The position numbers were made by a program, and so were the translations under genes. Source: Orbilia blumenaviensis (Eukaryota > Ascomycota > Orbiliomycetes > Orbiliales > Orbiliaceae). Taken from it: DNA of 64,000 nucleotides. Shown here piece after piece: positions 46,943 through 58,344 of the stretch. Where the stretch lies: the NCBI GenBank assembly GCA_036872755.1, contig JAVHNS010000003.1:1736001-1800000 (forward strand), in the 5' to 3' direction. Below the pieces are notes generated by a model that was not told where the DNA came from, did not search any database, and worked only from the letters and a program-made list of their open reading frames with translations. How positions within the stretch are numbered: the first letter of the stretch is position 1; each line of letters begins with the position of its first letter.

Positions 46943-49340
46943 ATGTCATTCTCAGGACGCAAGGTGAGCTTCGCCTTACCGGTAAAATATCTAAAATATC
47001 TCTTATACTTGGTATCATGAGCGTGTGGGCTGACATCCGGGTAGTTCTCCATTAATAGAAACACCGGTGTTCCGCGTGAACGACGCTTTTCGACGGCTAA
47101 GGGTCCATCCGAGAGCGGTCAGTCCTTGTTTACCTAGCTCTACGGTGGTGATGTCAAGCTATTTCGTCGCTAATTCCCTCTAGAACTCAATTCTGCGGCT
47201 CACCGCCAATTTCGAAATGCCCACGATGGCCACAAACCGCATGCAGGTCTAGGTGAGTACTGGACCCATGACACAAAAAAAAGTTATTGGAAGCATCCTC
47301 TAATATTGCTAAATCTATCTTTAGACCCTTCTCGTGCTTCGACGTATGTTTTGCCCCCCTAGTCTAGGAAGTTGATAGAAATAATTCGCTCACTCGGACT
47401 CAACCGACTATAGTGGTGTCGTCTGGTGTACGGAAAGGGCATACGAGGTAAGGTCGAGTTAACTGCACCTAAAGTTACCCTGTTCTCTTCACTGACTCAA
47501 TCGTTACACAGCAAGGATACCTAGATGCCCCCCATAAGTGGTACGTCGTTACACGAACTCATAGAGGTGTTGGATTTTTGACATGCTAAATCCGGCTGTC
47601 TCAATTTATAGGGCGAACGTAAGCTCCCCACCCTAGCTCCCTATAGCTTCAGTCTATCAAGGCACTAACAAACTACTAGTTCGGACAAGGCGCTCCAGAG
47701 TGCGAAGATGAGATCGAGGGTTGCTTCAAACGACCCACTGAGATCCCTCTCTCTTTGACCGCTCGTGAATACGGTACATTCCGGCCTACCCTCGTCGTCA
47801 AGTAGTTTTATTTTGAACCTATTCTAACAAAGCCGGAATGGCTAGGCCCGACTGCCGGTATCAAGCCTCTTCGTGAGGCTGTTGCAAAACTCTACAATGA
47901 GCACCACAGACGTAACCGTCGAAGCCAGTATACCTGGGAGAATGTCGCCATTGTTCCGGTAGGTCCTAAGAGACATAGTTCCAGATTTTGCAGCCTGTCC
48001 TAATTGCTGGTGATTCTAGGGTGGCCGTGCTGGTTTGATTCGTGTCGCTGCTGTACTTAATAACGCCTACCTCGGTTTCTTTATCCCGGATTATACCGCC
48101 TATAATGAGATGCTGTCTCTATTCAAGAATGTAGGATTTTCTAGCATACCTTCCGTTGTGGCCCAAAATAGGGTATTTGACTAACACGAGTCCGTTTAGT
48201 TCGCAGCCATCCCATCCCCACTTTCTGTTGCCGATGAATATCAAATTCATCCAGACAAGATCGCAGAGGAGATCGCCAGGGGTGTCAGTGTCATCATGTA
48301 AGGACTAATAGTACCTGCTAGCGGAGCCGCAAATACTAATGTTCTTTATTAGCACCTCTAACCCTCGTAACCCTACTGGTGGTGTCGTCAAGAACCCTGA
48401 TCTTGCAGAGATCCAAGGAATTTGCCGAGATCGTGCCACTTTAATTATGGATGAGTTTTAGTATGGAGTTGATTTACCCTTTACTGTGCTCCATGTACAT
48501 TTACTAACGAGGAAATAGCGGCGGATACAATTATAGCACCAATTGTGATGGAACCGTTATCTCTGCTGCGGATAATATTGATGACGTCGACGAAGATGAC
48601 GTTCTGATCATTGATGGTCTTACCAAGCGCTTCAGACTTCCAGGTCTACGTGTCGCTTGGATTGTTGGTCCTAAGGAATTCATCAAGGCTATTGGGTCCT
48701 GCGGTAGCTATCTCGACGGAGGTGCCAATGTTGCATTCCAAGAGGCCGCTGTTCCAATGCTTGAGCCAGCCAAGGTCAAGGAGGAGATGAAAGCCTTACA
48801 AGCGCATTTCAAGATGAAGAGAGACTATGTCATCGATCGATTGAGAGAGATTGGTTTCAAAGACGTCGTATGTTTTCTCCCTACCGGAAACATAGTAGCA
48901 TGGATACCACTAACAAATTGAACAGAAAGCCCCAGAGGCCACCTTCTACATTTGGCTTGATGTCGAGTGTCTCCCCAAGAAGATCAACGACGGTCTAAAT
49001 TTCTTCCAGGCCTGTCTTAAGGAGAAGGTCATTGTCGTGCCCGGCATCTTCTTCGACTTGAATCCTGCAATGCGACGAGACTTGTTCGATAGCCCTTGTC
49101 ATCACTGTAAGTGCACTACTATTAATAAATCACGAAGATCGATTATCTAACGGATATACTAGTTGTCCGCCTGTCATTCGGTCCAAAGATGGATGTCTTG
49201 AAGAAGGGTCTCGACGGCATCGAGCGTGTTGTCAAGAAGTATGGTTCACTGGTTGCTCTTATAAGTCTAACAGCATTCACTAACCTTTCAATTTCTATAG
49301 GCATATTGCTGAGGAACAGGCTATTGAAGACGACGATTAA
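46943..49340 (+). CDS. PLP-dependent class I/II aminotransferase, 16 exons
   Basis: Exons: 46943-46963, 47045-47117, 47184-47252, 47325-47343, 47414-47447, 47512-47540, 47612-47618, 47680-47773, 47846-47958, 48020-48130, 48200-48297, 48353-48460, 48519-48867, 48926-49106, 49163-49238, 49301-49340. All junctions are GT-AG and in phase, giving 473 residues. Fold-type-I motifs are visible: TSNPRNPTGG, LIMDEFYGGYNY, the PLP-lysine segment IDGLTKRFRLPGLRVAW, and FVRLSFGPKMD with the substrate-carboxylate Arg. WANFGQGAPE marks the N-terminal active-site region. The protein should transaminate an amino acid with a 2-oxo acid, but the substrate cannot be read from the sequence. With no targeting signal seen it is probably cytosolic. 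Its 15 introns contrast with 0-4 in every other gene here. Confidence 0.9.
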
Positions 49341-49914
49341 ACAATCCAATCCGTTTTTGCTTTACAGAATAAACCATTTTCGGGAACGCATGGGGCGCAG
49401 GACTATAGACTGAGGAGCGGTTATCATCGTTGATTTCTTTCTTTTTTTTTTTTGCTCTTTTCACAGTCTGCCAAAAACGTTTTATTTCATTTTTTACCCC
49501 TATCATTATGAATGCAAAATGGAATGATGGTCGTGTTCTTCAGGCGTAAATGAGGGAATTCAATGGTGGCTAAGAGGGCTTATGGTCTTGCGCATTAAGA
49601 CTTCGACTAACGAAATAGTAATTGCCTACAAGAGAACCTGTATACTCAAAATCAATCATAGCCTTGAACTTCTTCACCTAGTCTCCAAATTGAACTGTTC
49701 AATAATATATACACGAGTAATTCTATTGGTATTGCTGGTGCTCTCAAGCCCCATGATTTCGAGCAGGATCTGCTTCTCTCTGCGGCTGCAATGAATACCC
49801 TTAGAACGTTGTAATTTCTGCGTTGATCACAGTTGTTATAACATTCGCGAACAACCTCACTCCCCGATACCTTTGTTCTACCTTAGCTCTGGTCCCCCGG
49901 CTGAATCAGATCCG
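49341..49914. other. spacer between the aminotransferase and the GSKIP-like gene
   Basis: T-rich at 49435-49455, the probable 3' end of the aminotransferase transcript. A CTTAG at 49881-49885 could be the acceptor of a leader intron for the next gene. No gene seen. Confidence 0.45.
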
Positions 49915-50358
49915 ATGGCGGTGGTTCCACCTCCCATTCCGACGTTCGCAGAAGATACGAGCCAACTCAGTCGAGAATACGAATCCTTTCTTCACCGTGT
50001 CACACCTGACGACGCCGACGCGAACCGACTTTATATTGAAACCAAGGAACATGTCACTTTAACTGTTGAGTTTTCCTCTAAGGGCTGGAAAGTGTGTAAA
50101 GTCCAGCCTGACAATGCGCCGCTGTATGTATAATATCTCTCTCTTTCTTTTTCCATCCTCAGTATATGATAAGTAGGACCAGGACTAAATATCTCACATA
50201 GCCAAGTTAAAGCCCTCGAAGGCGAAACCTATGAAATGCCAGAGGGCTTCCTCATGGCCGCCAGTGATGAATTTAAACGGCTATGGCACGAATCACTAGT
50301 TCAAAAGCTCTCTAATCTCGCTAGCTTTGGCGGTGATGACGAAGATGAGGAAAAATGA
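49915..50358 (+). CDS. GSKIP-like (DUF727) small protein
   Basis: Two exons, 49915-50123 and 50202-50358, give 121 residues. The arrangement of a beta-rich half (LYIETKEHVTLTVEFSSKGWKV) followed by helices (LMAASDEFKRLWHESLVQKL, with SNLASFG after it) fits the GSKIP domain, a small module found in GSK3-beta interaction protein and in CLU proteins. In animals GSKIP binds GSK3 and PKA regulatory subunits; a similar scaffold role in fungi is inferred. The C-terminus is acidic (DDEDEEK). The ATG at 49915 (CCGATGG) is the first in frame. Confidence 0.65.
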
Positions 50359-50657
50359 TAATGAGCAGGGGGGATTTGAGGTCATTTTCGCGCATTTTAT
50401 ATCCCACGTTTGTGACCTCGTAGTAGTCATGGATATGTTCTAAACAGCCTCAATATAGAATAATATACTCATGGCAAACTCATGGCCGGGGCTCATGTGT
50501 CTGCCATGCTCTTTTTTGAGTTCGTCCTACCCTCCTGGAATATTTACCTACTTCTACATACTTGCATATACCCAGAGGGTACTAGAGTCCCTGGATATAC
50601 ATCCACTATTCCTGAATACCTTTGATAAAGCCTTTTCTCGTCGCCATATTCCTAAGC

Positions 50658-53070
50658 ATGCGTTACATCATCAACTTTCTTCCGGCTTGTGTGGTCCTGG
50701 CACACCTCGCAGGAACCACTCTAGCCCTTCCAGTCCTCGAGGGCTGCCCGAACGATGATTCCCCAAGTTTGATAAAACGTGACGCAGAGGCTCACATCTC
50801 CATCCCTCATGTGGTTGCAAGTTTTGATCCTCAAGCCTCGGAATCTCCGTTCTCGCCGGGTGGAGAAACCCACTCTCTTCAAAAGCGTGCGCAACCCTGG
50901 GAGAAGGTTAAAAAGGTCTTCAGCAGCATTAGCAATAAGGTATGCGGCACGGGCCAAATCAGACGCGAGGCTCTTGAGAATTCGATACTAAGGCAGTCTA
51001 ATGCCGGTATCAGCCAGCAAGAGGTTATTGCCCCGGAAGGTACTGGGGAAGACGTCATCGCTCCAGGAATTGATCTGGGTGAGAATAACCAAGACCAGAA
51101 TCAGGGTCAGAATAACCGAGTGGAGGTTTTGGATGAGGAAGAAGATATCTTCGACATCGAATCCCTACCCGTTGACCGTCGTCGTCGCCAGTCTATTCGT
51201 CCTAACAGAAACTCGAATGCCGGCCAGGAGGCCATACGCCGTTTTGGAACAGATGAACAAATCAAGCAGAGGATTTCCAGACTCTCAGAAAACCCAGGCC
51301 CTATGAGGATTCAAGATACTGAACAGTTTCAGGCTCGCAACTGGGATTTAGACCCCATCCCGGAGCAGGCAATGGAAAAGTCTTTAGACAGCGCTTCCAG
51401 AGAATCCTTACAGGGTTCGCAATCAATAGAACAGCCTGGAGATTTGATTCCTCAGGAATCTATACAGTCGGGAGCAGGGTCTGGAACGTCTGGCACAGAG
51501 GTTGGGGATCCAGGCGAGCTGCGCATTAGTCTGAGTGAGTCTTACCGAAACCCATTCGTACCAACCAAGAAACAGTTACAGGAATCTCTACGGCCACCGC
51601 TTTGGGCAAGTGATGACCTAGGCCTTTCGGACGAGGAAGCTGATACAGGCAATGTAGGTCAGAATCCGGTTGATATTAAACGTAAGTATATCTTTAAACC
51701 CCCTTTGATTTATACTATTTGTTACCATTTAGTTGAAGAAGCGGAAAAACTAACGGTTACATATAGCCATAGAGGGCGAAGACCCAATGCGCACAGGTAA
51801 GTTACAAAAATTCATAAAGAAGATGGCAGTAGAACATGGCGTTCCTTATGCTGCAAAAAAGTTACTAGGAGTTGACGTTTCACCAATAATTGAAAATGAA
51901 GGTGTCCGAAGGTACCTTGCCGGCCAGAGAGGTAAAGATGTCGTCGTTGTGGACAAAGAATCACCAAAACAGAAGAAACCCTGGTTTATCCAGCGTTTGT
52001 TCAATGGTAAGGGCCGAGAGCCGGCACCTGTGAAAGTTGTCACAGGAAAGCCTGAACCACGTCCTGCGTATCTTGGTGAAATTAATGTCCAGCCGGACTG
52101 GATCGTCAATCCCAATGATGTTATGGCACAGCAGTCCGCCCAGCTCCGGGATGAAACGCGGCGTCTTGCGGAAATAGGCCTTAGTCCAGAAATTATCCAA
52201 CGTCAGACCATCCAGCGCAAAAAAGTGGAAAGGATTCAACCTGATAGGGTAGAGCAGAAGCGCAGGGAGGAGCTATACGACCAATTGTTCCCTGACGGTG
52301 ACCCAGGGGAAATATACGTGCCTCCGGTGGAAGGACAGGGTAGTAATAACAACCTTGAAGAGTCAGTAGATATGTTAGAGAGGGCGCAAATATTCACGGA
52401 AGCGCTTGATCAACCTCAAATCCGACAGAACGTATTGGGCCAGCCTCAAGTAATATACCCCCCCAACCAACAGATACAAACTTTGGAAAACTCGATGAAC
52501 CAAGCGCAAGGACCACAGAATCCTTTAACTCAAGCACAGGTCATCCAGAATCCAATGAATCAAGCACAAGTCATCCAAAACCCACTAAATCAGGCGCAAG
52601 AACTCCCAAGTCAGATGGACCAGCCACAAATCCAATACCCAGTGAACGGTATCGATGTTCAAGTTGGGAGCCCTGCTGGATCTGATGTCGCAGTCCAAGA
52701 CGATGGAGAGGCTTATGTCAGCTTTGGTGAAGGTAATGAAAATATGTTCGGGGAGGACACTGCAGATTTCGCTAGGAATCTACAGGAGAGTATTCGGAGC
52801 CAAGGTTGGAACCTCGGGGTCAGTCGAATTGGAACCGAGAAAATCGAGTATCCGCCGTATGTTGAAGGGGAGAGCAGAGAGGAGGATGAATATGCAGACT
52901 TAATAGACTCACCTGGAACAATCCGGACGGAGACCGTGACCGAAGTAGTGGCGAATCCCAACTTTTCGTTCGCAGCTAATGGCCTCACTGGTTCACAATT
53001 GGCAAGTTCGAATTCGGGAGGATCACAATCCCAAATGCTACAAAGTCAGCAGGGACAGCCACCTCAGTAG
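50658..53070 (+). CDS. secreted Gln/Pro-rich repeat protein with Kex2 sites
   Basis: Two exons, 50658-51681 and 51767-53070, give 775 residues. There is a signal peptide (INFLPACVVLAHLAGTTLA), then Kex2-type sites LIKRDAE and LQKRAQPW within the first 80 residues. The rest is hydrophilic and rich in Gln, Glu, Pro and Asn. Around residues 585-625 sits a run of degenerate repeats of about 12 residues with the core NQAQVIQNP. Only two cysteines follow the signal peptide. No enzymatic domain is recognised. The sequence resembles cell-wall or extracellular repeat proteins in build, but no family can be named. The ATG at 50658 is the first in frame and is followed at once by the signal peptide. Confidence 0.8.
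52494..52625 (+). repeat. degenerate tandem repeat inside the secreted protein gene
   Basis: About 36-base units encode NQAQVIQNPM-like segments, repeated roughly four times with substitutions. Such tracts change length easily. Confidence 0.7.
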
Positions 53071-53255
53071 TGCGGAGCATGAGAGTATACTGGTAAATGC
53101 TTCATTCAGTATTCTGCTTTTACTTTCACAAGTACCTTCATGCCGGAGTTAACTTGTTTTATTATATTAATAAAATATCATTGCTATTTCGCCGTTCGCG
53201 TTCTATTAAATTCATAGTATTGTACCCCGAACTCCGTAGCCCGACTCGATAGTGT

Positions 53256-55164
53256 CTATTTTGAAGTCCTTACCACAAGGCCTTCTCCAGCTAAATAATC
53301 CTTGACTTGGGCGACTGTGTACTCTCCTCGGTGAAACTGAAAAGGAGTTAGTATTAGAAAATCTTTTACTGGGGTGTGGGAAAGATATAATTTGGACTCA
53401 CCATTCCAGCCCCTAAAGCTGCATCTGTAGTCGTCTTCTCAAAGACCTCTAAGAAGTGGCCCGGGTTTCCAGCACCGCTCGACGCAATAACTGGGATTTT
53501 CACCGATCTTTTGACCTCGCTAATTAGCTCCAGGTCGAACCCAGAGTTTGTTCCGTCCTTATCTATGCAGTTCAATAATATCTCACCGCATCCCATAGCT
53601 TCCACAGCAGTTACCAACTCTTGGACATCAATATCCCTGCCTTCACGCCCCCCCTTTATTGTACATTGGTACCAGCAATACATTTCGGAATTGGGCCCCG
53701 GGAATGCGGTTTTTATGGCATGGCGTTTCGTATCCTGTGGTGATGCCACATAAACTCTCCTCGGATCAACCGATACAACAACTGCTTGGTTTCCATATGC
53801 CTTTGATATCGTTTCAATCGCAGTTTTCCCGCTTAACTGCTTGCCACTTGCAAAATATTCCTCGGCTGCAATGACTGCATCACTTCCAATGGAGACTTTG
53901 TCGGCCCCAGATTTGAAGTACATTGTCGCAACTTGGAGCGCCGAGACTTTTGTTCCATCCGTGTCGACCACATCCCGGATTCCACCACCTATTGTCAACG
54001 GGACGAACACTTCCTCGGATGTCAGCCTCAGTACATCCAGCATCGGGGTGTCAGCAACTGGGCAATTCCTGAACGAAGTTATATTCAAAAATGTAACTTC
54101 ATCGGCCCCAGATTCGTAATACCGTTTCGCCAAGTCGACCGGTTTCCCTAAATTCCTAACCTGGCCACCCGAAGAACTTGTTGAGCCCTTTTCTCGTACA
54201 TCATATTGATCACCCTTTGTGACGACCAAATCTCCATCATCATTGGTTCTGACATCCAAACAAGCAATTACTCTTCTCGTCAAGCCATCCCCCATTTCTT
54301 TGGCTTCGGTATTTAGAGGAAACTCCGATAACCGGTCCCCATCTAAGAAAGCTTTGATAACCGCCAATCCAGCTTCCCCGCTTTTTTCTGGGTGAAACTG
54401 TGTAGCGAAGATGTTTCCCTTAGCGATCGCACCAACAAACTTTTCGTCTCCATACGTTGCGGTCGCTACATCCCACCCTTGCGATTCAAGTTGTCCGGGT
54501 GTATATGGCACGGCATACGAATGCACGTAATAGTATTTCCTCCCGGGTACCAATCCATATAGTGATTTACCCCGCGTTTCCTCAGATGACTGAATTGTGA
54601 TAGCGCTGTTCCAGCCAATATGTGGAACTGACTTTGTTGCGGAGCTGAACCGAGTCAGGGTTCCCGGGATGATTCCAAGGCCCGGGACTTCTGGGTCTTC
54701 TTCGGAGGAAGTGAAGAGGCCTTGAAGACCGACACAGATGCCCATAAATGGTTTCCCGGAGGCAATGTATGCCTTCAGAGGCTCTGTGAATGATGCCTTA
54801 GAGAGCGAAGATAGGCAATGCCCAAAGTGCCCGACACCAGGTAGGATTACTCTCTATAAATTTGCGAGATAAATGAAGTATTAGATTTGATACTACTTTA
54901 GTCTAGGGCTTTATAGGATATTAATCAAGCATTAAAAAAGAAAACAAAGGGGAAAAAAAGCGTATATATCTGGGGGGCGTATATATATGCGGCATATATG
55001 AAGATATAAATTTTGCATTTAAAATCATGAGACATTACCTCTGCGCCCGCAAGGTCTGCAGGATCTTTGATCCAGACAACCTGATATCCAACTTTCTCGA
55101 TCGCATTGACCAGACTGCGGACATTGCCGGCGACATAGTCGAGGAGGTGAACGGTATTCGACAT
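53256..55164 (-). CDS. his7: imidazole glycerol phosphate synthase, bifunctional HisH-HisF
   Basis: Three exons in phase (55039-55164, 53402-54853, 53256-53336) give 552 residues, the same length as yeast HIS7. The N-terminal glutamine amidotransferase has the nucleophile Cys82 ([10 protein letters not shown]) and the His/Glu pair in [14 protein letters not shown]. The C-terminal cyclase barrel has [15 protein letters not shown], the phosphate-binding [21 protein letters not shown] and [19 protein letters not shown]. The enzyme uses glutamine ammonia to convert PRFAR into imidazole glycerol phosphate and AICAR, linking histidine and purine synthesis. A Gcn4/Cpc1-like site lies upstream (55275-55281). 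Confidence 0.97.
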
Positions 55165-55274
55165 CCTTTGTGTAGAGATTGAGCTTCGGAGGGGGCACAG
55201 CAGCCTGGTAGCCTAAACGATATCTCTTGGATCTCTCGATATTGAAGGTTGGTCGCCAGTATTCATGCAATGTT

Positions 55275-55281
55275 CGAGTCA
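55275..55281 (-). promoter_or_regulatory. Cpc1/Gcn4-like site (TGACTCG) upstream of his7
   Basis: On the minus strand the bases read TGACTCG, one mismatch from the general-amino-acid-control site TGACTCA, about 110 bases before the his7 ATG. Histidine genes in ascomycetes are classic Gcn4/Cpc1 targets, so the location fits. A seven-base match alone is weak. Confidence 0.35.
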
Positions 55282-56763
55282 GCTTTTTTTTTCTGTTTAA
55301 GATTTCCGAGGCGAGGGAGCTATTGACAGGGCTTTTGCGTTGGGCGTGTCGTCCGATGTCGCTGGGCTCCCAATCGGGTAGCGACTTTGCTTGGGGTTTC
55401 GGCTTCAGTACCTTACCGCCCGGCCGCCTCAGAAATAGCTACAGATGCATCGTACCCACATTATCGATTTCTTCGCGATCATTAATCATCGATATGCAAA
55501 TGCTTCTGCAGGTCCCTGGCTACATATGGTAATTCACGTCTCACCTGCCTAGATCCCGATGCTTTTTTTTTTTTTTTTTTAACAAGGGCATTTGGATCTG
55601 ACTTATCGAACCTGTGGTGCCGCCTTTAGTGGACACGAAATCTCGTTCATCCTGTTTTGCTAACCGCAAAACCCTGCCGCCACGACCGCATTCGTCCAGG
55701 CCAACTTCCTCCGCATCGAATCAGCTTTCAGCCCTGTGTACCTGTCCAACAACGCCCTGGCGCGCGGTGAGAAAGGTACCCTGTCGATTCCTACAAAAAA
55801 CGGTGAGACTTTCAGGAGAGAAGTCTATTTGATAGGGGCAGCACTATTTGCTAGTCTAGTAAATTGATGAATTTGGGAGGCAAGCTAAAAAAAACCAAGG
55901 AAAGAGGAGGTTCAAGCACGGGATTTCACTGCAAATTTAGGCAAGGGGACAATATTCTGCTGACTGTGTTTTGTAGTAGCTGCTGTACTTCGATGTCAGA
56001 CTTGCAGGTTTATAAACACTACCATGCCCCCTCATTCATAGATGGGGCCAGCTGCAGGTACCTTTCCCTTCCGCTTTATCACCACAGCCTCACCGGTATC
56101 TAAGCGGGAATTCCACCGGTTGGAGGATTCGTGTCTATTTCATTCTTTTTTTTTTCTTTCTTGTTGGACATTCGTTTCCCCTTTTCTCTCTCTTCGTTTC
56201 AATATTTTTCCTTCAGATACATGGTTTTATGTATTCCTGATTCTTAATTCATAAAGTTCTACGGTGCCGGGCCACCAATATATATATTCTCCACATTCTT
56301 TCCTTGGTCGAAGGCTGGGCCAACTGCTTTTGGTGATTTCTTGACGAGTGCTCAAAATCTTGCTTGATTTCGACCGGCCTTTCGATATATTTTGATATAC
56401 CGATATACACTCTTTCTTTATATTCTATCTTTGCAATATTTTCCCACTATTACTTTCCTTCAAAAAAAAATCTTGCATTGCTACCGGACTTAGCTGCATT
56501 TCCAAAAGTCGTCGTTCACAATCTGAGGTGACACAAAAAGTGCAACAAAACCAACGCACTTTTACTGGGAAACCTTCACGATATCGCATATTATCGATAA
56601 CCCCTACAAAACCGTCACAGGCTTCACGGCGAGATACTAATAGGTTGCGTGTTCGCTTCAACTATATATAATTTCTCCTTTTTAATTCATATAGTACTAT
56701 TATATACCCTTCTCTTCATTTAAAATTCTACTTCCAAAAATTCAAAGATACCCATCATTCAAA
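55282..56763. other. divergent upstream region of his7 and the subtilase gene
   Basis: This includes an 18-base poly-T at 55563-55580 and AT-rich sequence from 56380 to 56760 before the protease ATG. TATATATA at 56278-56285 and 56661-56670 are TATA-like. No gene is supported. Confidence 0.45.
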
Positions 56764-58344
56764 ATGCATTTCTTCACAATTTTTTCCACCCTCCTCCTCA
56801 CAGCATCTGCACTGCCAGCCCCTCACAATGGTGGACATCCACCAACTTACACTGTCCCCGGGAATAACATCCCAAGTGTACCCTCCGACCATCCCACAAC
56901 ATACACCCCATATCTTTTCCGTTTCCCCGATCCCACAGATGGTTCTCTAATCGTCAACACTGAGGAGATCCTTACATCCCTCCAGCCCCATGGTTTCAAC
57001 AAATCTCACCTACACCACCGATTTTCCGCCACCATGAACGGCTTCTCCGCCGATATGTCCGAACACTGTGTCAAAATCCTCAAAGCCATGTTACCCCCCT
57101 CAGGTGTGCTCATCGAGCCCATAATGACCTACAGAGTACAAGCTCCACTCGCAACAAGCACCCCACAACTCGCCGATAGCGTCAAATTCGCTTCCGAGCA
57201 CCCGGTGTTGAAACCAATTCAGCCGCCACAGCCAGGTATTTCGAGCCTGCAGACACAGACAAATGCGCCGTGGGGTTTGCAGAGAATCAGCCAGAAGGAT
57301 ATGATACCAGTGGATTTTAATGCGCCAGCGGGGAGAACTTCGAGTCCCGTTTTTAAGTACACTTTTGAAGAGTCTGCAGGAGAAGGGGTTGATATTTATG
57401 TTATCGATACTGGGGTAAATGTCGAGCAGGTGTCATTCGGTGGGCGAGCGAAGAGAACGTATACAGCTCCAGCATTGAAGGAGTCCGAGGGCGAAGACGA
57501 TAAGGCTGGTCATGGGTATGTAATGTCTCCATTTAAACATACTCCTCTTTCTAAACGAGAAGAAAAAAAGAAGAATAAAGGGGCTTTTATACAAAATATG
57601 CTAACCCACACTCTCAAACACAGCACCCACTGCGCCGGCACAACTGGTTCTCGCGGCTATGGTGTCGCCAAAAAGGCCAACATTCATGCCATCAAAGTCA
57701 TGGGCGGGGGTGGCAGCGGTAGCACCTCTAACATCATAGCTGGGATCGAATTCATGCTCAGAAATCACGAAATTCGTCGGAAAGATCCAAATTTCAGAGG
57801 CTCAGTCGCATCCATGTCCTTCGGTCTCGACGTTGAAAATCCAAACGGCAACTCCACTAGTAGCTCCCCAGCCCTCGAGGAAGCTATTATGAAGGCCAAC
57901 GCCATCGGTATTCACACTGTTATCGCGGCAGGAAATCAGGGGATCGATGCCTGCAGAGTCTCGCCAGGTTTCCTGAGCAGGGAGTCCCACGTGGGAAAGA
58001 ACTATACCTATAGCGCCAGCGTTATCACTGTTGGCGCGACAGATATCTACGACAACCGTGCCCAATTCTCTAACTACGGTCCTTGTATCACAACTTACGC
58101 ACCAGGTGTTGATATCTTGAGCACTTCCAAAGATGGCAAGGATTCTACAAAAGTGATGCAGGGAACCAGTATGGCAGCTCCTCACGTAGCGGGACTAGTA
58201 GCCTACTTTTTGAGCCAGGACCAGAGTTTAAAGACTAACGTGCTGGCTATGAAGAAGAAGATCATGAATACCGCGGGCAGGGGCTTGTTGCATAATATTA
58301 AGGACGAGAGAGATACGAAGATTCTGGCATTCAATGGGGTGTAG
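56764..58344 (+). CDS. secreted subtilisin-family (S8) serine protease
   Basis: Two exons, 56764-57515 and 57624-58344, give 490 residues. There is a signal peptide (MHFFTIFSTLLLTASALPAP), then an I9-type propeptide (YLFRFPDPTDGSLIV through HRFSATMNGFSADMS). The catalytic domain has Asp215 (IYVIDTGVN), His250 in HGTHCAGT, the oxyanion Asn355 (VIAAGNQG) and Ser433 (GTSMAAPHVAG). The intron lies inside the His motif. It is 108 bases long with no stop, so an unspliced reading would also be open but would destroy HGTHCAGT. The family includes proteinase-K-like extracellular enzymes used for nutrition and, in some fungi, for attacking nematodes or insects; the role here is not known. An aspartate-free, His-rich linker follows the signal. 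Confidence 0.93.
   Translation: MHFFTIFSTLLLTASALPAPHNGGHPPTYTVPGNNIPSVPSDHPTTYTPYLFRFPDPTDGSLIVNTEEILTSLQPHGFNKSHLHHRFSATMNGFSADMSEHCVKILKAMLPPSGVLIEPIMTYRVQAPLATSTPQLADSVKFASEHPVLKPIQPPQPGISSLQTQTNAPWGLQRISQKDMIPVDFNAPAGRTSSPVFKYTFEESAGEGVDIYVIDTGVNVEQVSFGGRAKRTYTAPALKESEGEDDKAGHGYVMSPFKHTPLSKREEKKKNKGAFIQNMLTHTLKHSTHCAGTTGSRGYGVAKKANIHAIKVMGGGGSGSTSNIIAGIEFMLRNHEIRRKDPNFRGSVASMSFGLDVENPNGNSTSSSPALEEAIMKANAIGIHTVIAAGNQGIDACRVSPGFLSRESHVGKNYTYSASVITVGATDIYDNRAQFSNYGPCITTYAPGVDILSTSKDGKDSTKVMQGTSMAAPHVAGLVAYFLSQDQSLKTNVLAMKKKIMNTAGRGLLHNIKDERDTKILAFNGV

Noticed and set aside
53511..54151. Plus-strand frames of 71-92 codons
   Set aside because: They lie opposite HIS7 catalytic regions and have no domain of their own.
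56764..58344. Single 526-residue protease reading through 57516-57623
   Set aside because: The extra 36 residues split HGTHCAGT, and GT-AG ends with a proper acceptor restore it exactly. The spliced 490-residue model is preferred.
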